The notes beneath the pieces are model-generated. The model made no database searches, was not told where the DNA came from, and was given only the letters and a program-made list of their open reading frames with translations. From assembly GCF_020166435.1 (NCBI RefSeq), contig NZ_JAINZP010000015.1, positions 1-64,000 on the forward strand: a stretch of DNA of 64,000 nucleotides. The letters run 5' to 3'. The first letter of the stretch is position 1; each line of letters starts with the position of its first letter. The stretch comes from Pectobacterium versatile. Its GTDB lineage: Bacteria; Pseudomonadota; Gammaproteobacteria; Enterobacterales; Enterobacteriaceae. The position numbers were made by a program, and so were the translations under genes. Below are positions 39,421 through 50,230 of this stretch, piece by piece.

Positions 39421-40578
39421 CTACTCTTCTTCATCCAGTTGCAAAGCCACGTACAGCAGCAGGCGGTCGTCGAAATTCCCCAAATCTAACCCCGTCAGTT
39501 CAGAGATGCGGTTAAGACGATATTCCAGAGTATTGCGGTGAATAAACAGCGCTTTTGCCGTCGCACCAGGTTGAACGTTGTTACGAAACCAGGCACCCAG
39601 CGTCCGACGCAGCAGACCATTGCCGTCCATTGCTTTAAGCTTCGAGAGCGGGCGCACCAGCTCGTTTGCCTGCCAACCGCCGCGCAGGCTGTCCAGCAGC
39701 ACGGGCAACATCAAATCCTGATAGTAATAACAGCGCTGAGCGGGCATACGCTGTTTGCCTACGCTCATGGTCGTTCGCGCCGTGCGGTAAGAACGCGCGA
39801 TGCTGCCGGAGCCCGCAAAATAGTTCCCCAGCGCCAGCCGTACCCGCAGCCGACTGCTTTCCGCCATACGCGACATCAGCGTATCCACACGACGCCGGTG
39901 TTCCTCTGCATCCCAGCGCCCGTGGCTGTTCAGCGCCGGTTTTAGCACCACCATTTCCGTCAGGGAAACGATAGCGATCAGGTTGTCACGCTCCGGCGTG
40001 GTCAGCAACGTCTGCAACTGCTGTAGCTCTGCCATGGCGGAGTCGACACCGAGCTGCCCGCTATCGACTTCGATCACCGCAGCGACGCGGGGCTTATTCA
40101 TATCGATGCCTAAGCGCTGCGCCCACTCCATGAGAGCGGGAGACAGATCGTCGGTGCGAATCAGGTTTAGAACCAGCTCTTCACGCAGGCGGCTATCCTG
40201 CGCTAGCATATGCAGCAGCCTCGCCTGCTCCAGCATCATTTCCGCCGTCATGCAGACAAGCTCGCCATATTGTCGCAGCTGGCTTGGGTTCCCCGTCAGA
40301 CCAATAACACCAACAATTTCGCCATCAATGCGCAGGGGTAAATTGATGCCCGGACGCACGCCGTGCAGGTGACGCGCGACGGCATCATCAATATCGACGA
40401 CTCGCCCCTGCGAAAGCGCCAGCAGCGCGCCTTCGTGCAGTTCCCCCAATCGTTCCTGATCGCCACTGCCGATAATCTTACCGCGAGCATCCATCACGTT
40501 GATATTGCTATCAATGATCTGCATGGTTCGCGCGACAATATCCTGTGCCATCTTGGCATTGAGATGATACGACGCCAT
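39421..40578 (-). CDS. cdaR: Carbohydrate diacid regulator CdaR
   Basis: Transcriptional activator that, in E. coli, controls glucarate, galactarate and glycerate use. 385 residues from MASYHLNAKMAQDIVART, equal to the E. coli length; an in-frame extension to 40656 is not supported. A sugar-diacid recognition domain (~1-135) and a C-terminal PucR-type helix-turn-helix (FIHRNTLEYRLNRISELTG) are present. None of its diacid target genes lies in this window. It is adjacent to degP, as in E. coli. Confidence 0.96.
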   Translation of the reverse strand: MASYHLNAKMAQDIVARTMQIIDSNINVMDARGKIIGSGDQERLGELHEGALLALSQGRVVDIDDAVARHLHGVRPGINLPLRIDGEIVGVIGLTGNPSQLRQYGELVCMTAEMMLEQARLLHMLAQDSRLREELVLNLIRTDDLSPALMEWAQRLGIDMNKPRVAAVIEVDSGQLGVDSAMAELQQLQTLLTTPERDNLIAIVSLTEMVVLKPALNSHGRWDAEEHRRRVDTLMSRMAESSRLRVRLALGNYFAGSGSIARSYRTARTTMSVGKQRMPAQRCYYYQDLMLPVLLDSLRGGWQANELVRPLSKLKAMDGNGLLRRTLGAWFRNNVQPGATAKALFIHRNTLEYRLNRISELTGLDLGNFDDRLLLYVALQLDEEE

Positions 40579-40724
40579 TTTTACCTCTGAGAGGAACATT
40601 GACAATTGCACCAGCATACCGCCACTCGGTGCGCCACACATTGTGCAAATTAACAAAGAAACGGGAATTAGGTTAAATCTGTGGAAGAACTCACAAAAGT
40701 ACTTTCAGGGAGAAGCGAGAGGTA

Positions 40725-40746
40725 GCCGGGCACCCGCGTGCCCGGC
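40725..40746 (-). terminator. GC-rich hairpin after degP
   Basis: Perfect 9-bp stem GCCGGGCAC/GTGCCCGGC with a four-base loop, 65 bp downstream of degP. It lacks a T-run. Confidence 0.45.
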
Positions 40747-40810
40747 CAAAAGATTAACGTAACAAATTGTCTTAAAAGATAATTATTAACTTACGCGCTA
40801 AACAGATCGA

Positions 40811-42259
40811 TTACTGAGCCAACAGGTAAATCGTGCTGTCACCGCGACGCACATTCAAGGCCAATACAGCCGGTTTGCTGTCCAGAATTTTACGCAACTC
40901 GCCAATATTCTGTACCGTCTGTTGGTTAACCCCCAGAATAATGTCATCTTTCTTCAGGCCAATTTTAGCCGCCGCAGAACCGGGTTTAACGTTATCTACC
41001 TTGACGCCTTTTTTGTCGTCCACCTGAGTATTGCTTAGCTCGGCACCTTCAATGCCAGAGTAGAGATTACCAGAAGCCACCTGAGCCTGATTGCTCTGTT
41101 GCAGCGTCACCTCAACCGTCAGCGGTTTACCCTCGCGCAGCAGCCCCAGCGCCACTTTACTGCCCACCGGCAGCGACCCAACCTGCGCACGCAGTGCAGA
41201 GAAGCTGCTGACCGCCTTACCATTCAGCGTGACGATCACATCGCCCGCCTTGATGCCCGCCTCATCTGCCGCCGACTTCGGCCGCACCTGGCTCACAAAC
41301 GCACCGCGCTGTGCATCGACCTTCATCGCCTGTGCCAGTTCGGAGTTCAGCTCCGTCCCGGTGATGCCCAGCTCACCGCGCTTTACTTCACCAAATTCGA
41401 CAATCTGTGCAACGACGCTTTTCACCATATTGCTGGGGATAGCGAAACCAATCCCGATATTGCCGCCATCTGGAGCAAGAATCGCGGTATTCAACCCAAC
41501 CAGCTCTCCGTTCAGGTTGACCAGCGCACCACCGGAATTCCCCCGGTTGATCGCTGCATCGGTCTGAATAAAGTTCTCGTAGTTTTCAATATTCAACCCG
41601 CTACGCCCCAGCGCGGACACAATGCCCGAGGTCGCCGTCTCGCCCAGACCATACGGATTACCAATCGCTACCGTATAATCACCGACCCGCAGCTGGTCGG
41701 AATCCGCGACCTTAATCGCCGTCAGATTTTTAAAATCTTTCAACTGCACCAGCGCGATATCGGAAAGTGTGTCTTTGCCTAACACTTTGCCGTCATACTT
41801 GCGGCCATCGCTGAGTCGAACCTGAATCTTGTCAGCGTTATCCACCACATGGCTGTTGGTCACCACATAGCCTTTCTCTGCATTAATCACGACGCCCGCG
41901 CCCAGCGCCTGGAAATTTTCCTGCTGCGCTGGCTGGCCGTCGTCGTCACCTTCTCCCTGACACATTGGCGATGACTGGAACGGCGATCCCTCCTGGCAGA
42001 AAGGCGAGTTTTCACCCAAAAACGGCTGAAGCTGCGGTGGGATCCCTTCTTTTCCCTCATTTCCCGCATGGGTGGTATGCCCTTCCACATAGATGCTCAC
42101 CACAGAAGGCATGACGTTTTCCAGCATAGGGGCCAGGCTGGGTAATTGACCCGATGACGCGGCAGACGCCGCTGACTCTGCGGCATTCGCCGTGGTAGAA
42201 CCCATCGCCATCGCCAGACTTAACGCCAGCGCACTCAGAACCAGTGATTTTCTTTTCAT
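40811..42259 (-). CDS. degP: Periplasmic serine endoprotease/chaperone DegP (HtrA)
   Basis: Degrades or refolds misfolded envelope proteins. 482 residues with a signal peptide cut after ANA (26). Catalytic triad His135 (TNSHVVDN), Asp165 (LSDIALVQ) and Ser240 (RGNSGGA). Two cysteines in the LA loop (86 and 98) and two PDZ domains (~290-380 and ~400-480). A sigma-E-like promoter lies about 85 bp upstream, tying it to the rpoE operon elsewhere in this window. Confidence 0.97.
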   Translation of the reverse strand: MKRKSLVLSALALSLAMAMGSTTANAAESAASAASSGQLPSLAPMLENVMPSVVSIYVEGHTTHAGNEGKEGIPPQLQPFLGENSPFCQEGSPFQSSPMCQGEGDDDGQPAQQENFQALGAGVVINAEKGYVVTNSHVVDNADKIQVRLSDGRKYDGKVLGKDTLSDIALVQLKDFKNLTAIKVADSDQLRVGDYTVAIGNPYGLGETATSGIVSALGRSGLNIENYENFIQTDAAINRGNSGGALVNLNGELVGLNTAILAPDGGNIGIGFAIPSNMVKSVVAQIVEFGEVKRGELGITGTELNSELAQAMKVDAQRGAFVSQVRPKSAADEAGIKAGDVIVTLNGKAVSSFSALRAQVGSLPVGSKVALGLLREGKPLTVEVTLQQSNQAQVASGNLYSGIEGAELSNTQVDDKKGVKVDNVKPGSAAAKIGLKKDDIILGVNQQTVQNIGELRKILDSKPAVLALNVRRGDSTIYLLAQ

Positions 42260-42342
42260 AGGAGGTTATCTCATAGTAATCAACACGCGAGTCTTACGGC
42301 CCGTGTACCCGACACCGGGTACACTCAGTGGTCGTGCTGTAT

Positions 42343-42370
42343 GAGATAAATATGGACCAACAAGGTTCCA
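42343..42370 (-). promoter_or_regulatory. Sigma-E promoter of degP
   Basis: Reading leftward: GGAACCT, a 16-base spacer, then TCTCA. This is close to the sigma-E consensus, and degP is a known sigma-E target in enterobacteria. Confidence 0.75.
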
Positions 42371-42448
42371 AAGGGGAAGATCGTGAAGCGTAAGGAAATA
42401 TTGAACGGCTTTACAAAAGTCGTGATTTCCGTTGCGGCCTGTTCATCG

Positions 42449-43960
42449 CTAATCTGCCGCCATCAGCTTGCGGTATTCGTCGTAGGCGTACAAATCCGTC
42501 ATACCGCTGATGTAATCCTGAATCAGGCGCGCCCGATAATAATATTCACGGATGACACGCTCGGTTTCGGGTAACCCTTCCAACTCGGTAACCGCTTCGC
42601 AATAGGCCAGACAGTGCTTGCTGGATAGCTTGTGGTAAAGCCGCGTTTCAATCGGATAGCGCTTGTGCGTATCGTCGCTTACAAGCTGGCTGAAATCCTG
42701 ATAGGGCATCTCGAGCAGCGGGCTATAAATATCTAGGAGGCCGCGAATCACGCGATCCCCCTGTAGCTCCAACTGTTCAACTTCATGATGGTTAAAAACG
42801 TGCTTTAAGGCGACGCGTTTGAAAATGCCTAACAGGCGATTCTGCGGGCTGTCGTCCTCAAGCAATGCCTGATTAAACGAACCGGCATAGACTTCCGGCA
42901 GGTTATCGATAAAACGCTTCGCGGCATGCGGCACCATCTGCGCCACGGTATTCACGCGAAGATTCATGAAGAACTGATCGTCGTGGCTGCGCCATTTTAA
43001 ACGTTCACGTCCTTTGTAGGCATGTTCAATCGTTTTAGCGAAAATGTCTTTCTCTGTTCCTTCACCCCAATTTTCACGTAAAAGGTCGTAAAGTTCTTCA
43101 ATCGTGAGAATATCTTTCTCGACAGCATCCTCGAGATCGGCAATGCAGTAAGACACATCGTCGGCCGCTTCCATAATGTAGCTCAGCGGATGACGGTGAA
43201 ATTCGCCCATATCCAGCTCTTCACGCAGTGTGGCGACAAACGCTTCCTCTGCCAGATAGTAGCCCGGCTTCTTCATCAAATAATGGTAATCAGCCGGAAG
43301 CTCGCCGTGCCAATACGCAGGGCGGGTATATTTCAGGATACAAGCGACCTGCCCGTAGGTCAGATTAAGCTTCAGCAACGTATGCACCAGACGGATCGCC
43401 TGTGCGTTGCCTTCAAAATGGCTCAGATCCTGCCGGATCTGCCCGCGCAATTCGTCCAGTCCATCTTGCTGCATCCGCAGCGTAGGGACTCTACAGTCAT
43501 CGACGCGCTCCGGGGATTCACTGTCCAGATAGTGGCTATCCAGCAATTTTCTGAACCATTGATTAATCGCGGATTCGCCAAAATGCCCAAACGGTGGATT
43601 GCCGATGTCATGCATCAGACACGCCATTTCAACTAGGCTTTCAAACGGCGTTTCTCTGTCGTTCAGCCCTAGCGATGCCAGCCGCCCGTCGACTTGCAGG
43701 CGGTGTAAAATCTCTTTGGCGATATAGCGGCCAACCTGCTGAACTTCCATCGAATGGGTCAGACGGGAGCGGACGGCCGCATTACGTTCTAGCGGAAAGA
43801 CCTGAGTTTTTTGCTGTAAACGGCGGATGGCAGCGGAGTTAATAATACGACCCCGATCGCTTTCAAACTGGCGCACAATCGTATATTCATCCTCAGCCGT
43901 TTTAGTCCGACTGAAATGGCGCTGAAAGCTCATTTTTTTGGCGAAATCGATACCAGACAT
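42449..43960 (-). CDS. dgt: Deoxyguanosinetriphosphate triphosphohydrolase
   Basis: Hydrolyses dGTP to deoxyguanosine and triphosphate. 503 residues. Start chosen at [16 protein letters not shown], which aligns with E. coli Dgt and has GGAG seven bases upstream; a further ATG lies 12 bases earlier. The HD-domain metal motif [16 protein letters not shown] and [18 protein letters not shown] are intact. Confidence 0.96.
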   Translation of the reverse strand: MSGIDFAKKMSFQRHFSRTKTAEDEYTIVRQFESDRGRIINSAAIRRLQQKTQVFPLERNAAVRSRLTHSMEVQQVGRYIAKEILHRLQVDGRLASLGLNDRETPFESLVEMACLMHDIGNPPFGHFGESAINQWFRKLLDSHYLDSESPERVDDCRVPTLRMQQDGLDELRGQIRQDLSHFEGNAQAIRLVHTLLKLNLTYGQVACILKYTRPAYWHGELPADYHYLMKKPGYYLAEEAFVATLREELDMGEFHRHPLSYIMEAADDVSYCIADLEDAVEKDILTIEELYDLLRENWGEGTEKDIFAKTIEHAYKGRERLKWRSHDDQFFMNLRVNTVAQMVPHAAKRFIDNLPEVYAGSFNQALLEDDSPQNRLLGIFKRVALKHVFNHHEVEQLELQGDRVIRGLLDIYSPLLEMPYQDFSQLVSDDTHKRYPIETRLYHKLSSKHCLAYCEAVTELEGLPETERVIREYYYRARLIQDYISGMTDLYAYDEYRKLMAAD

Positions 43961-44043
43961 ACGGTTCTCCATGTCATCCCGCTACAGCACAATGATGGAC
44001 ACTCCATCTCATCCCGCTAGCCATGATAGACTAACGTCCGCGA

Positions 44044-44171
44044 TATACACCTAATGCTGGTCATTTAACGATCGAGATACACGGTGCGGCCACAGGGGTG
44101 AGGCATCCCTGCGGGAACCTCCCTCTGTGTTTCCCCTAAAATGGGACTTCAGTGACCAGCATTAGGTATAC
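44044..44171. mobile_element. Foldback MITE-like element between dgt and mtnN
   Basis: Perfect 14-bp terminal inverted repeats CCTAATGCTGGTCA (44050-44063) and TGACCAGCATTAGG (44153-44166), bounded by a direct repeat TATAC (44044-44048 and 44167-44171) that looks like a target-site duplication. An imperfect inner inverted repeat (CACAGGGG..GAGG with CCTC..CTCTGTG) makes the whole 118 bp fold back. It encodes nothing. It ends about 35 bp before mtnN and so may influence that gene's promoter. Confidence 0.7.
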
Positions 44172-44206
44172 GCCTTCCATTTATAACAGAATTTGCGGGG
44201 AACCTT

Positions 44207-44905
44207 ATGAAAGTCGGTATTATCGGTGCGATGGAACAAGAAGTAACGCTGCTGCGCGATCGGATTGAAAACCGTCAGACCTTCCAGCGTGCGGGTTGCG
44301 AAATCTACACCGGACAAATCAACGGCGTAGAAGTCGCGCTGCTGAAATCCGGTATCGGTAAAGTCTCCGCCGCACTGGGCACCACGCTGCTGCTAGAACA
44401 CAGCAAGCCAGACGTGGTGATTAACACCGGTTCTGCTGGCGGACTGGCACCGACATTAAACGTCGGTGATATCGTGGTTTCCGATGAAGTGCGCTACCAC
44501 GATGCTGACGTCACGGCCTTTGGCTATGAACCCGGCCAGATGGCAGGCTGCCCTGCGGCTTTCCCTGCCGATGAAAAACTCATCGCGCTGGCGCAGGAAG
44601 CGATTGCCGAGTTACAGCTGAACGCCGTGCGCGGTCTGGTTGTCAGCGGTGATGCCTTCATTAACGGCGCAGAGCCGTTAGCTCGTATCCGCACCACATT
44701 CCCGAAAGCCATTGCCGTAGAAATGGAAGCCACCGCGATCGCACATGTCTGCCACCAGTTCGCCGTCCCGTTTGTGGTGGTGCGCGCGATTTCTGATGTG
44801 GCCGATAAAGCCTCACACCTGAGTTTCGATGAGTTCCTGAGCGTTGCAGCACAGCAATCAACGCGGATGGTAGAAGCGATCCTGGCTAAGCTGGCCACAC
44901 GCTAA
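44207..44905 (+). CDS. mtnN: 5'-methylthioadenosine/S-adenosylhomocysteine nucleosidase
   Basis: Cleaves methylthioadenosine, S-adenosylhomocysteine and 5'-deoxyadenosine; feeds methionine salvage and the LuxS/AI-2 route. 232 residues, full length. [13 protein letters not shown] at the N-terminus, nucleobase loop [10 protein letters not shown] and catalytic ISDVADK. The btuF start follows the stop after two bases. Confidence 0.97.
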   Translation: MKVGIIGAMEQEVTLLRDRIENRQTFQRAGCEIYTGQINGVEVALLKSGIGKVSAALGTTLLLEHSKPDVVINTGSAGGLAPTLNVGDIVVSDEVRYHDADVTAFGYEPGQMAGCPAAFPADEKLIALAQEAIAELQLNAVRGLVVSGDAFINGAEPLARIRTTFPKAIAVEMEATAIAHVCHQFAVPFVVVRAISDVADKASHLSFDEFLSVAAQQSTRMVEAILAKLATR

Positions 44906-44907
44906 TC

Positions 44908-45738
44908 GTGATTCTCAGGTTCCTCTGCTGGCTGACCGGGCTACTGCTCTGCACCGCCGCTTATGCCATTCCGCAGCGTGTTATCAGTCTCGCCCCCCAC
45001 GCAACGGAAATGGCCTATGCGGCAGGCATGGGCGAACAGTTAATTGCGGTTAGCGCCTGGTCAGATTACCCACCAGAAGCGGAAAAGCTGGAACAGGTTG
45101 CTTCCTGGCAGGGAATCAACCTGGAGCGCATCCTCGCTCTCAAGCCTGATCTGATTCTGGCCTGGCGCGAGGGGAATCCGCAGCGTCCGCTGGAACAGCT
45201 CTCCAACTTTTCGATTCCCATCGTTTATCTGGATGCAAAAACGTTAGACGATATCCCGGCGTCACTACGACAGCTGGCGACCTATAGCCGCCATCCTGAA
45301 CAAGCCGAACAGGCAGCAACAAATTTTCAGCAGGAAATAGGCAAACTCCAGCACGCTGGCGAGAGGCATAACGCCACGCCATTGCGGGTATTCATTCAAT
45401 TCGGCACTCAGCCGCTGTTTACCTCGTCGAAAGCAACGCTGCAAAGCCAGATCGTTTCACTGTGTGGTGCCGAAAATGTCTTTAGCGACAGTCCGGTGCC
45501 CTGGCCGCAGGTCAGTCGTGAACAGGTGTTAAGACGCCAACCGCAGGCCATTATTGTCGGCGGTGCGCCAGAGAGGATTGCCAGTGTGCAGGCGTTTTGG
45601 CAGCCGCAATTAGCGGTTCCGGTAATTACCGTCAATGAAGACTGGTTTAGCCGCAGCGGCCCTCGTTTACTATTGGCAGCCCAGCAAATTTGTTCTCAGT
45701 TAGCAGAGTTAAGACCCACGCTTTCGTCAGCGAAGTGA
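44908..45738 (+). CDS. btuF: Vitamin B12-binding periplasmic protein BtuF
   Basis: Delivers cobalamin to the BtuCD importer (not in this window). 276 residues; GTG start immediately after mtnN. Signal peptide ~1-20 (cut after AYA), then [17 protein letters not shown]. Two cysteines in the mature C-terminal half (in SLCGAENVF and QQICSQL) match the conserved BtuF disulfide. Probably co-transcribed with mtnN. Confidence 0.94.
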   Translation: MILRFLCWLTGLLLCTAAYAIPQRVISLAPHATEMAYAAGMGEQLIAVSAWSDYPPEAEKLEQVASWQGINLERILALKPDLILAWREGNPQRPLEQLSNFSIPIVYLDAKTLDDIPASLRQLATYSRHPEQAEQAATNFQQEIGKLQHAGERHNATPLRVFIQFGTQPLFTSSKATLQSQIVSLCGAENVFSDSPVPWPQVSREQVLRRQPQAIIVGGAPERIASVQAFWQPQLAVPVITVNEDWFSRSGPRLLLAAQQICSQLAELRPTLSSAK

Positions 45739-45969
45739 TTGTTAATTAACAGAGTGAAACCATTCCGCTAACAATAGCTTCATTAGTATACAAATTGTAA
45801 CACTAACAGGCTTTTATTTCGCCAATAGTTGCCGATAATCTGAACGCAACGATGGAATCATAAACAGCATTCATGGTTTTGATTACCATCTGGCGATAAA
45901 GCCAAAGCAAGACGAAATGAGAAAACTTTGAACCGATATCGGTTCCTTTGACACCAGGTAGCTTTAAAT

Positions 45970-46248
45970 ATGAAAAATGCGTTGCTTTACGCGGGCTTAC
46001 TTATGGCGGCCTGTAGCACGGCATATGCAGGGAATCAGGGCGGGCAAATTAACGCTCAACTGACGATACAACCGGCGTGCGGCGTAACGCCTCAATCTGG
46101 TCAATATCAAATGAATTGTAACGTAGCCTCTGTACCACAACCTAAAATTACTGAGTCACGTATTCAGGTCGATCAGGCAAAATTTTCGACTTCTGCGGCA
46201 AAAACCGCACAGGGTACGGAAACGCGTTTGATTACGGTCGAATGGTAA
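45970..46248 (+). CDS. Small secreted protein of unknown function
   Basis: 92 residues. N-terminal signal peptide ~1-20 (MKNALLYAGLLMAACSTAYA). MAAC inside it is a poor lipobox, so a lipoprotein is possible but less likely. The mature protein is about 72 residues with two cysteines (37 and 50) spaced for a disulfide, beta-rich and ending in LITVEW. It loosely resembles small periplasmic proteins such as E. coli YehE (DUF2574), but I cannot establish homology by eye. It stands alone between btuF and erpA, where E. coli has yadS, with a 231-bp upstream region. Confidence 0.75.
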   Translation: MKNALLYAGLLMAACSTAYAGNQGGQINAQLTIQPACGVTPQSGQYQMNCNVASVPQPKITESRIQVDQAKFSTSAAKTAQGTETRLITVEW

Positions 46249-46329
46249 TCACAGTAAAACAGGGGGCGTGTTTTTTTAACGCTTCCTATCATTGTCTTAT
46301 TGTCTGCGATAAAAAATGTCTGCTATAAA

Positions 46330-46361
46330 AAAACCGTGTCTCGGCAACAAGACACGGTTTT
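46330..46361. terminator. Bidirectional terminator between small secreted protein gene and erpA
   Basis: Stem ACCGTGTC/GACACGGT extended by A and T runs, with a ten-base loop, lying between convergent genes. Confidence 0.88.
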
Positions 46362-46396
46362 TATTTTTTTAGTTGGTGAATAACCGCAATGCAGGA

Positions 46397-46744
46397 TCAG
46401 ACGCTGAAAGAGGAACCACAGCCGCAGGTGGATTTCGCATTCGGATTCGTCACGATGAAACGAGAACCTTCCAGCCCTTCGGTATAGTCCACCGCACCGC
46501 CAACCAGATATTGCAGGCTCATCGGATCAACCACCAGCGCCACACCTTGTTTCTCAATGGTCATATCGCCGTCGTTGATTTGATCATCAAAGGTAAAACC
46601 ATACTGGAAACCGCTACAGCCGCCGCCCGTGATATACACGCGCAGTTTCAGCTCTGGGTTTTCTTCATCAGCAATCAGGTTTTTCACCTTGCTTGCCGCC
46701 GCATCGGTAAATTGCAGAGGCAGTGCTGCTATATCATCGCTCAT
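46397..46744 (-). CDS. erpA: A-type iron-sulfur carrier ErpA
   Basis: Delivers [4Fe-4S]/[2Fe-2S] clusters to apoproteins, including isoprenoid enzymes. 115 residues. Three conserved ligand cysteines: Cys43 in [10 protein letters not shown], and Cys107 and Cys109 in STCGCGSSF. Near-identical in pattern to E. coli ErpA. Confidence 0.98.
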
Positions 46745-46840
46745 ATTTTTACTCCCAACTCAGGGCTTATCAGGTGATAGACCCATATTCATACGCTTAT
46801 TATCCGGCAGTATGCGAAAACGTTCAAGATTTGACAGCCC

Positions 46841-47109
<269 letters not shown>

Positions 47110-47282
47110 GATTGTTGAAATAATCGCCGCATTATGCCGTCTCATACACTGCACAGCCAGTACTCTCTGTGGGTATGATGCGGTGTGTTTTCAAGTGAAA
47201 ACCCGCACAGCGATTTCATAACGGCGGTCAGTTCATTAGAATACCCCTACATTTTACGATCAAGACCAGTCAGGACCGCGTA

Positions 47283-48563
47283 ATGAACAAATCTGAAAGC
47301 CTGTATGCTGCGGCACAGCAACTTATTCCCGGCGGAGTAAACTCACCCGTTCGTGCTTTTAACGGCGTCGGCGGTACTCCGCTGTTCATCGAACGGGCTG
47401 ATGGCGCTTATCTCTACGACGCTGACGAGCAAGCGTACATTGATTACGTGGGTTCGTGGGGCCCGATGGTGCTGGGTCACAATCATCCGGCAATTCGTGA
47501 TGCAGTGATCGCGGCAGCAGAACGCGGCCTGAGCTTTGGCGCACCGACAGAAATGGAAGTGCAGATGGCGCGTCTGGTCACCTCGTTGGTGCCGAGTATG
47601 GATATGGTGCGGATGGTCAACTCCGGTACGGAGGCCACCATGAGCGCGATCCGACTGGCGCGAGGTTACACGGGCCGCGACAAAATCATCAAATTTGAAG
47701 GCTGCTACCACGGCCACGCCGATTGCCTGCTGGTGAAAGCCGGTTCCGGCGCGCTGACATTGGGCCAGCCTAATTCCCCCGGCGTTCCAGCCGATTTCGC
47801 CCGCCACACGCTGACCTGTGTTTATAACGATCTGTCATCGGTTCGCGCTGCATTTGAACAATATCCTGACGAGATCGCCGCGATCATTGTCGAACCTGTT
47901 GCGGGCAACATGAACTGCGTTCCACCGCTGCCAGATTTCCTTCCCGGCCTGCGTGCCCTCTGCGATGAGTTTGGTGCCCTGTTCATTATCGATGAAGTGA
48001 TGACTGGCTTTCGTGTTGCACTGGCGGGTGCACAATCGCACTATGGCGTGATTCCTGATCTGACCTGTCTGGGGAAAATCATCGGCGGCGGCATGCCAGT
48101 CGGCGCATTCGGCGGCAAGCGTGACGTCATGCAGGCGCTGGCACCGACTGGCCCGGTTTATCAGGCAGGAACGCTGTCCGGCAACCCAATTGCCATGGCC
48201 GCAGGCTTTGCCTGTTTGACAGAAGTGGCAAAACCCGGCGTACACCAAAAGCTCACCGAGTTGACCAATCAGTTGGCTGATGGCCTGCTGGCTGCCGCGA
48301 AAGCCGAAAATATTCCGCTGGTGGTGAATCAGGCGGGTGGTATGTTCGGTCTGTTCTTCACGGATGCCGAGAGCGTCACCTGCTATCAGGATGTGATGAA
48401 GTGCGACGTCGAGCGCTTTAAGCGGTTCTTCCACATGATGCTGGAAGAAGGGATTTACCTCGCGCCGTCCGCGTTTGAAGCGGGCTTTATGTCACTGGCA
48501 CATACGCCACAGGACATCGAGCGTACCATCGAATCCGCACAGACCTGCTTCTCACGGCTGTAA
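47283..48563 (+). CDS. hemL: Glutamate-1-semialdehyde 2,1-aminomutase
   Basis: PLP enzyme that converts glutamate-1-semialdehyde to 5-aminolevulinate in the C5 haem pathway. 426 residues. The PLP lysine is Lys265 in [36 protein letters not shown] and GCYHGHAD are characteristic. It uses glutamyl-tRNA made by GltX, also encoded in this window. In E. coli hemL neighbours the fhu operon; here two genes intervene. Confidence 0.98.
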   Translation: MNKSESLYAAAQQLIPGGVNSPVRAFNGVGGTPLFIERADGAYLYDADEQAYIDYVGSWGPMVLGHNHPAIRDAVIAAAERGLSFGAPTEMEVQMARLVTSLVPSMDMVRMVNSGTEATMSAIRLARGYTGRDKIIKFEGCYHGHADCLLVKAGSGALTLGQPNSPGVPADFARHTLTCVYNDLSSVRAAFEQYPDEIAAIIVEPVAGNMNCVPPLPDFLPGLRALCDEFGALFIIDEVMTGFRVALAGAQSHYGVIPDLTCLGKIIGGGMPVGAFGGKRDVMQALAPTGPVYQAGTLSGNPIAMAAGFACLTEVAKPGVHQKLTELTNQLADGLLAAAKAENIPLVVNQAGGMFGLFFTDAESVTCYQDVMKCDVERFKRFFHMMLEEGIYLAPSAFEAGFMSLAHTPQDIERTIESAQTCFSRL

Positions 48564-48581
48564 AAACCAACTTAATACACG

Positions 48582-48610
48582 ACGACGGCGTCACTCACTG
48601 ACGCCGTCGT
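48582..48610. terminator. Hairpin between hemL and the MocR gene
   Basis: Perfect 12-bp stem ACGACGGCGTCA/TGACGCCGTCGT with a five-base loop between convergent genes; short T-run only. Confidence 0.75.
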
Positions 48611-48633
48611 TTCAGCGCAAACCAGAAGCACCA

Positions 48634-50094
48634 TTAATCCCCATTCCCCGGCTCGATACCGCTCATTTCACACGCCAGCGCCCCCGCGCGCTTAAGCGCA
48701 TACGTGTAGCGTTCATCAAACGGGTAGCAGCACGATAGCCGAAGCGCGTGCTTACAGCGGCCGCTTAGCGTATAGAGCTCGCCGGGCGTGACGCAAATTT
48801 TCTCTTGCAACAGACGATGGAATAATTCCACCCCATCGACATGACCCGGCAATTCCAGCCAGAAAACAAAACCGCCCTGCGGCTGCGTCGCGCGTGTCCC
48901 CTGCGGAAAATGTCGGGCAATCAGCCCACGCGCCTCATCCATCTGCACGGCATAGCGACGACGCAGCGTGCGCAGATGGTGATCGTAACCGCCAGACTCC
49001 AGAAACTGCGCTAGCGTTTCCGATAGCAGCGCCGATTCCGCCATTGACGATACCGCTTTCAGCCGCGCCACTTTGGCGCGGAAACGGCCTGACGCCATCC
49101 AGCCGATGCGGAAATCAGGCGCCAGCGTTTTCGTGAAGCTGGAGCAGTAAATCACCCAGCCTTCGCGGTCGAAGGCTTTCACCGTCGGCGACAGCGGCCA
49201 GGTAAACTGAAGTTCGCTGTATAACCCATCCTCGATAAGCGGCACCTGATAATCGTTCACCAACTTTGCCAGCCGCTTTTTATCCGCCAGCGTCATGCTG
49301 CACCCTAACGGATTCTGCGCGTTCGGCATGGCGATAATCGCCTGTAATCGTTGTTCTGACAGCAGCAGCTCCAGCGCATCCAGCGCGAGACCGCGTTGCG
49401 GGTCGGTGGGAATCTCCACCGTTTTCAGTCCCAGACTGGCTAGCAGGGGAAAGAGATAAAAATAGGTTGGCGTTTCCAAGCCCACACAGTCGCCCGGCTG
49501 CGTAACCGTGCGTAGCGCCAGCTGTAGCGCTTCCATACAGCCGTGGGTGATCGTGATGTCCTCGCGGGTCAATGTCATGCCTAAGTCCATCGCTCGCCGC
49601 GCCACTTCTCGCCGCAGCCTTTCACTACCCGGCGGCAGCGCATAGCGACCAATTAGTTCAGGCTGGCGCCGCAGCAAAGAAGCGGCTATACGGCTGATCT
49701 TTTCGGTGGGGTAGAAATCGGTATGCTGCGGGCACGCCAGAGAAATATTGGTGTAGTCTGGGTGCGTCTGTGCAGCAAATACCGTATCGATCAGATCTAA
49801 TTTCTCACTGCCCGGCACAATCACCTGCGCACGGTGAGGCTTACTCTCCGTCAGCGACGGCAGACGGCCCCGAACAAAATAGCCGGACTGCGGTCGTGCC
49901 TCGATCAACCCGCGATCCTCAAGAATACGCCAGGCATTTAATACCGTGTTCACACTCACCTGATGCGATCCGGCTACGCGACGAATAGAAGGCAGGCGAC
50001 TTCCCGGCGCTAACGTCCCTTGATGAATGGCTGTGGCGAAGGTTTCCGCGAGCTGTTGATAGAGCGTACTTTCTTGTGAGTCGATGATGGACAC
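48634..50094 (-). CDS. MocR/PdxR-family PLP-binding transcriptional regulator
   Basis: GntR-type winged helix (residues ~10-75, LAPGSRLPSIRRVAGSHQVSVNTVLNAW) fused to an aminotransferase-like domain (~105-470) with the PLP-lysine region SSFTKTLAPDFRIGW. About 486 residues. The start is uncertain: I use the GTG at 50094 (MSIIDSQESTLYQ); a TTG 18 bases earlier is in frame, and neither has an ideal ribosome-binding site. Divergently arranged with a LysE-family exporter 136 bp away, the typical layout when a MocR protein controls a transporter. Confidence 0.85.
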   Translation of the reverse strand: MSIIDSQESTLYQQLAETFATAIHQGTLAPGSRLPSIRRVAGSHQVSVNTVLNAWRILEDRGLIEARPQSGYFVRGRLPSLTESKPHRAQVIVPGSEKLDLIDTVFAAQTHPDYTNISLACPQHTDFYPTEKISRIAASLLRRQPELIGRYALPPGSERLRREVARRAMDLGMTLTREDITITHGCMEALQLALRTVTQPGDCVGLETPTYFYLFPLLASLGLKTVEIPTDPQRGLALDALELLLSEQRLQAIIAMPNAQNPLGCSMTLADKKRLAKLVNDYQVPLIEDGLYSELQFTWPLSPTVKAFDREGWVIYCSSFTKTLAPDFRIGWMASGRFRAKVARLKAVSSMAESALLSETLAQFLESGGYDHHLRTLRRRYAVQMDEARGLIARHFPQGTRATQPQGGFVFWLELPGHVDGVELFHRLLQEKICVTPGELYTLSGRCKHALRLSCCYPFDERYTYALKRAGALACEMSGIEPGNGD

Positions 50095-50230
50095 AGTTCC
50101 CCCGCCAGCCAATGAGTACAGTTAACGATTAATGCAATTTGTACCCATTACAATAATCATTTTGTGTATCTGTAACCATTTATTTTTTCTGCCTACCATA
50201 GTGTTCTCACCCCATCATCAGGATAACACC

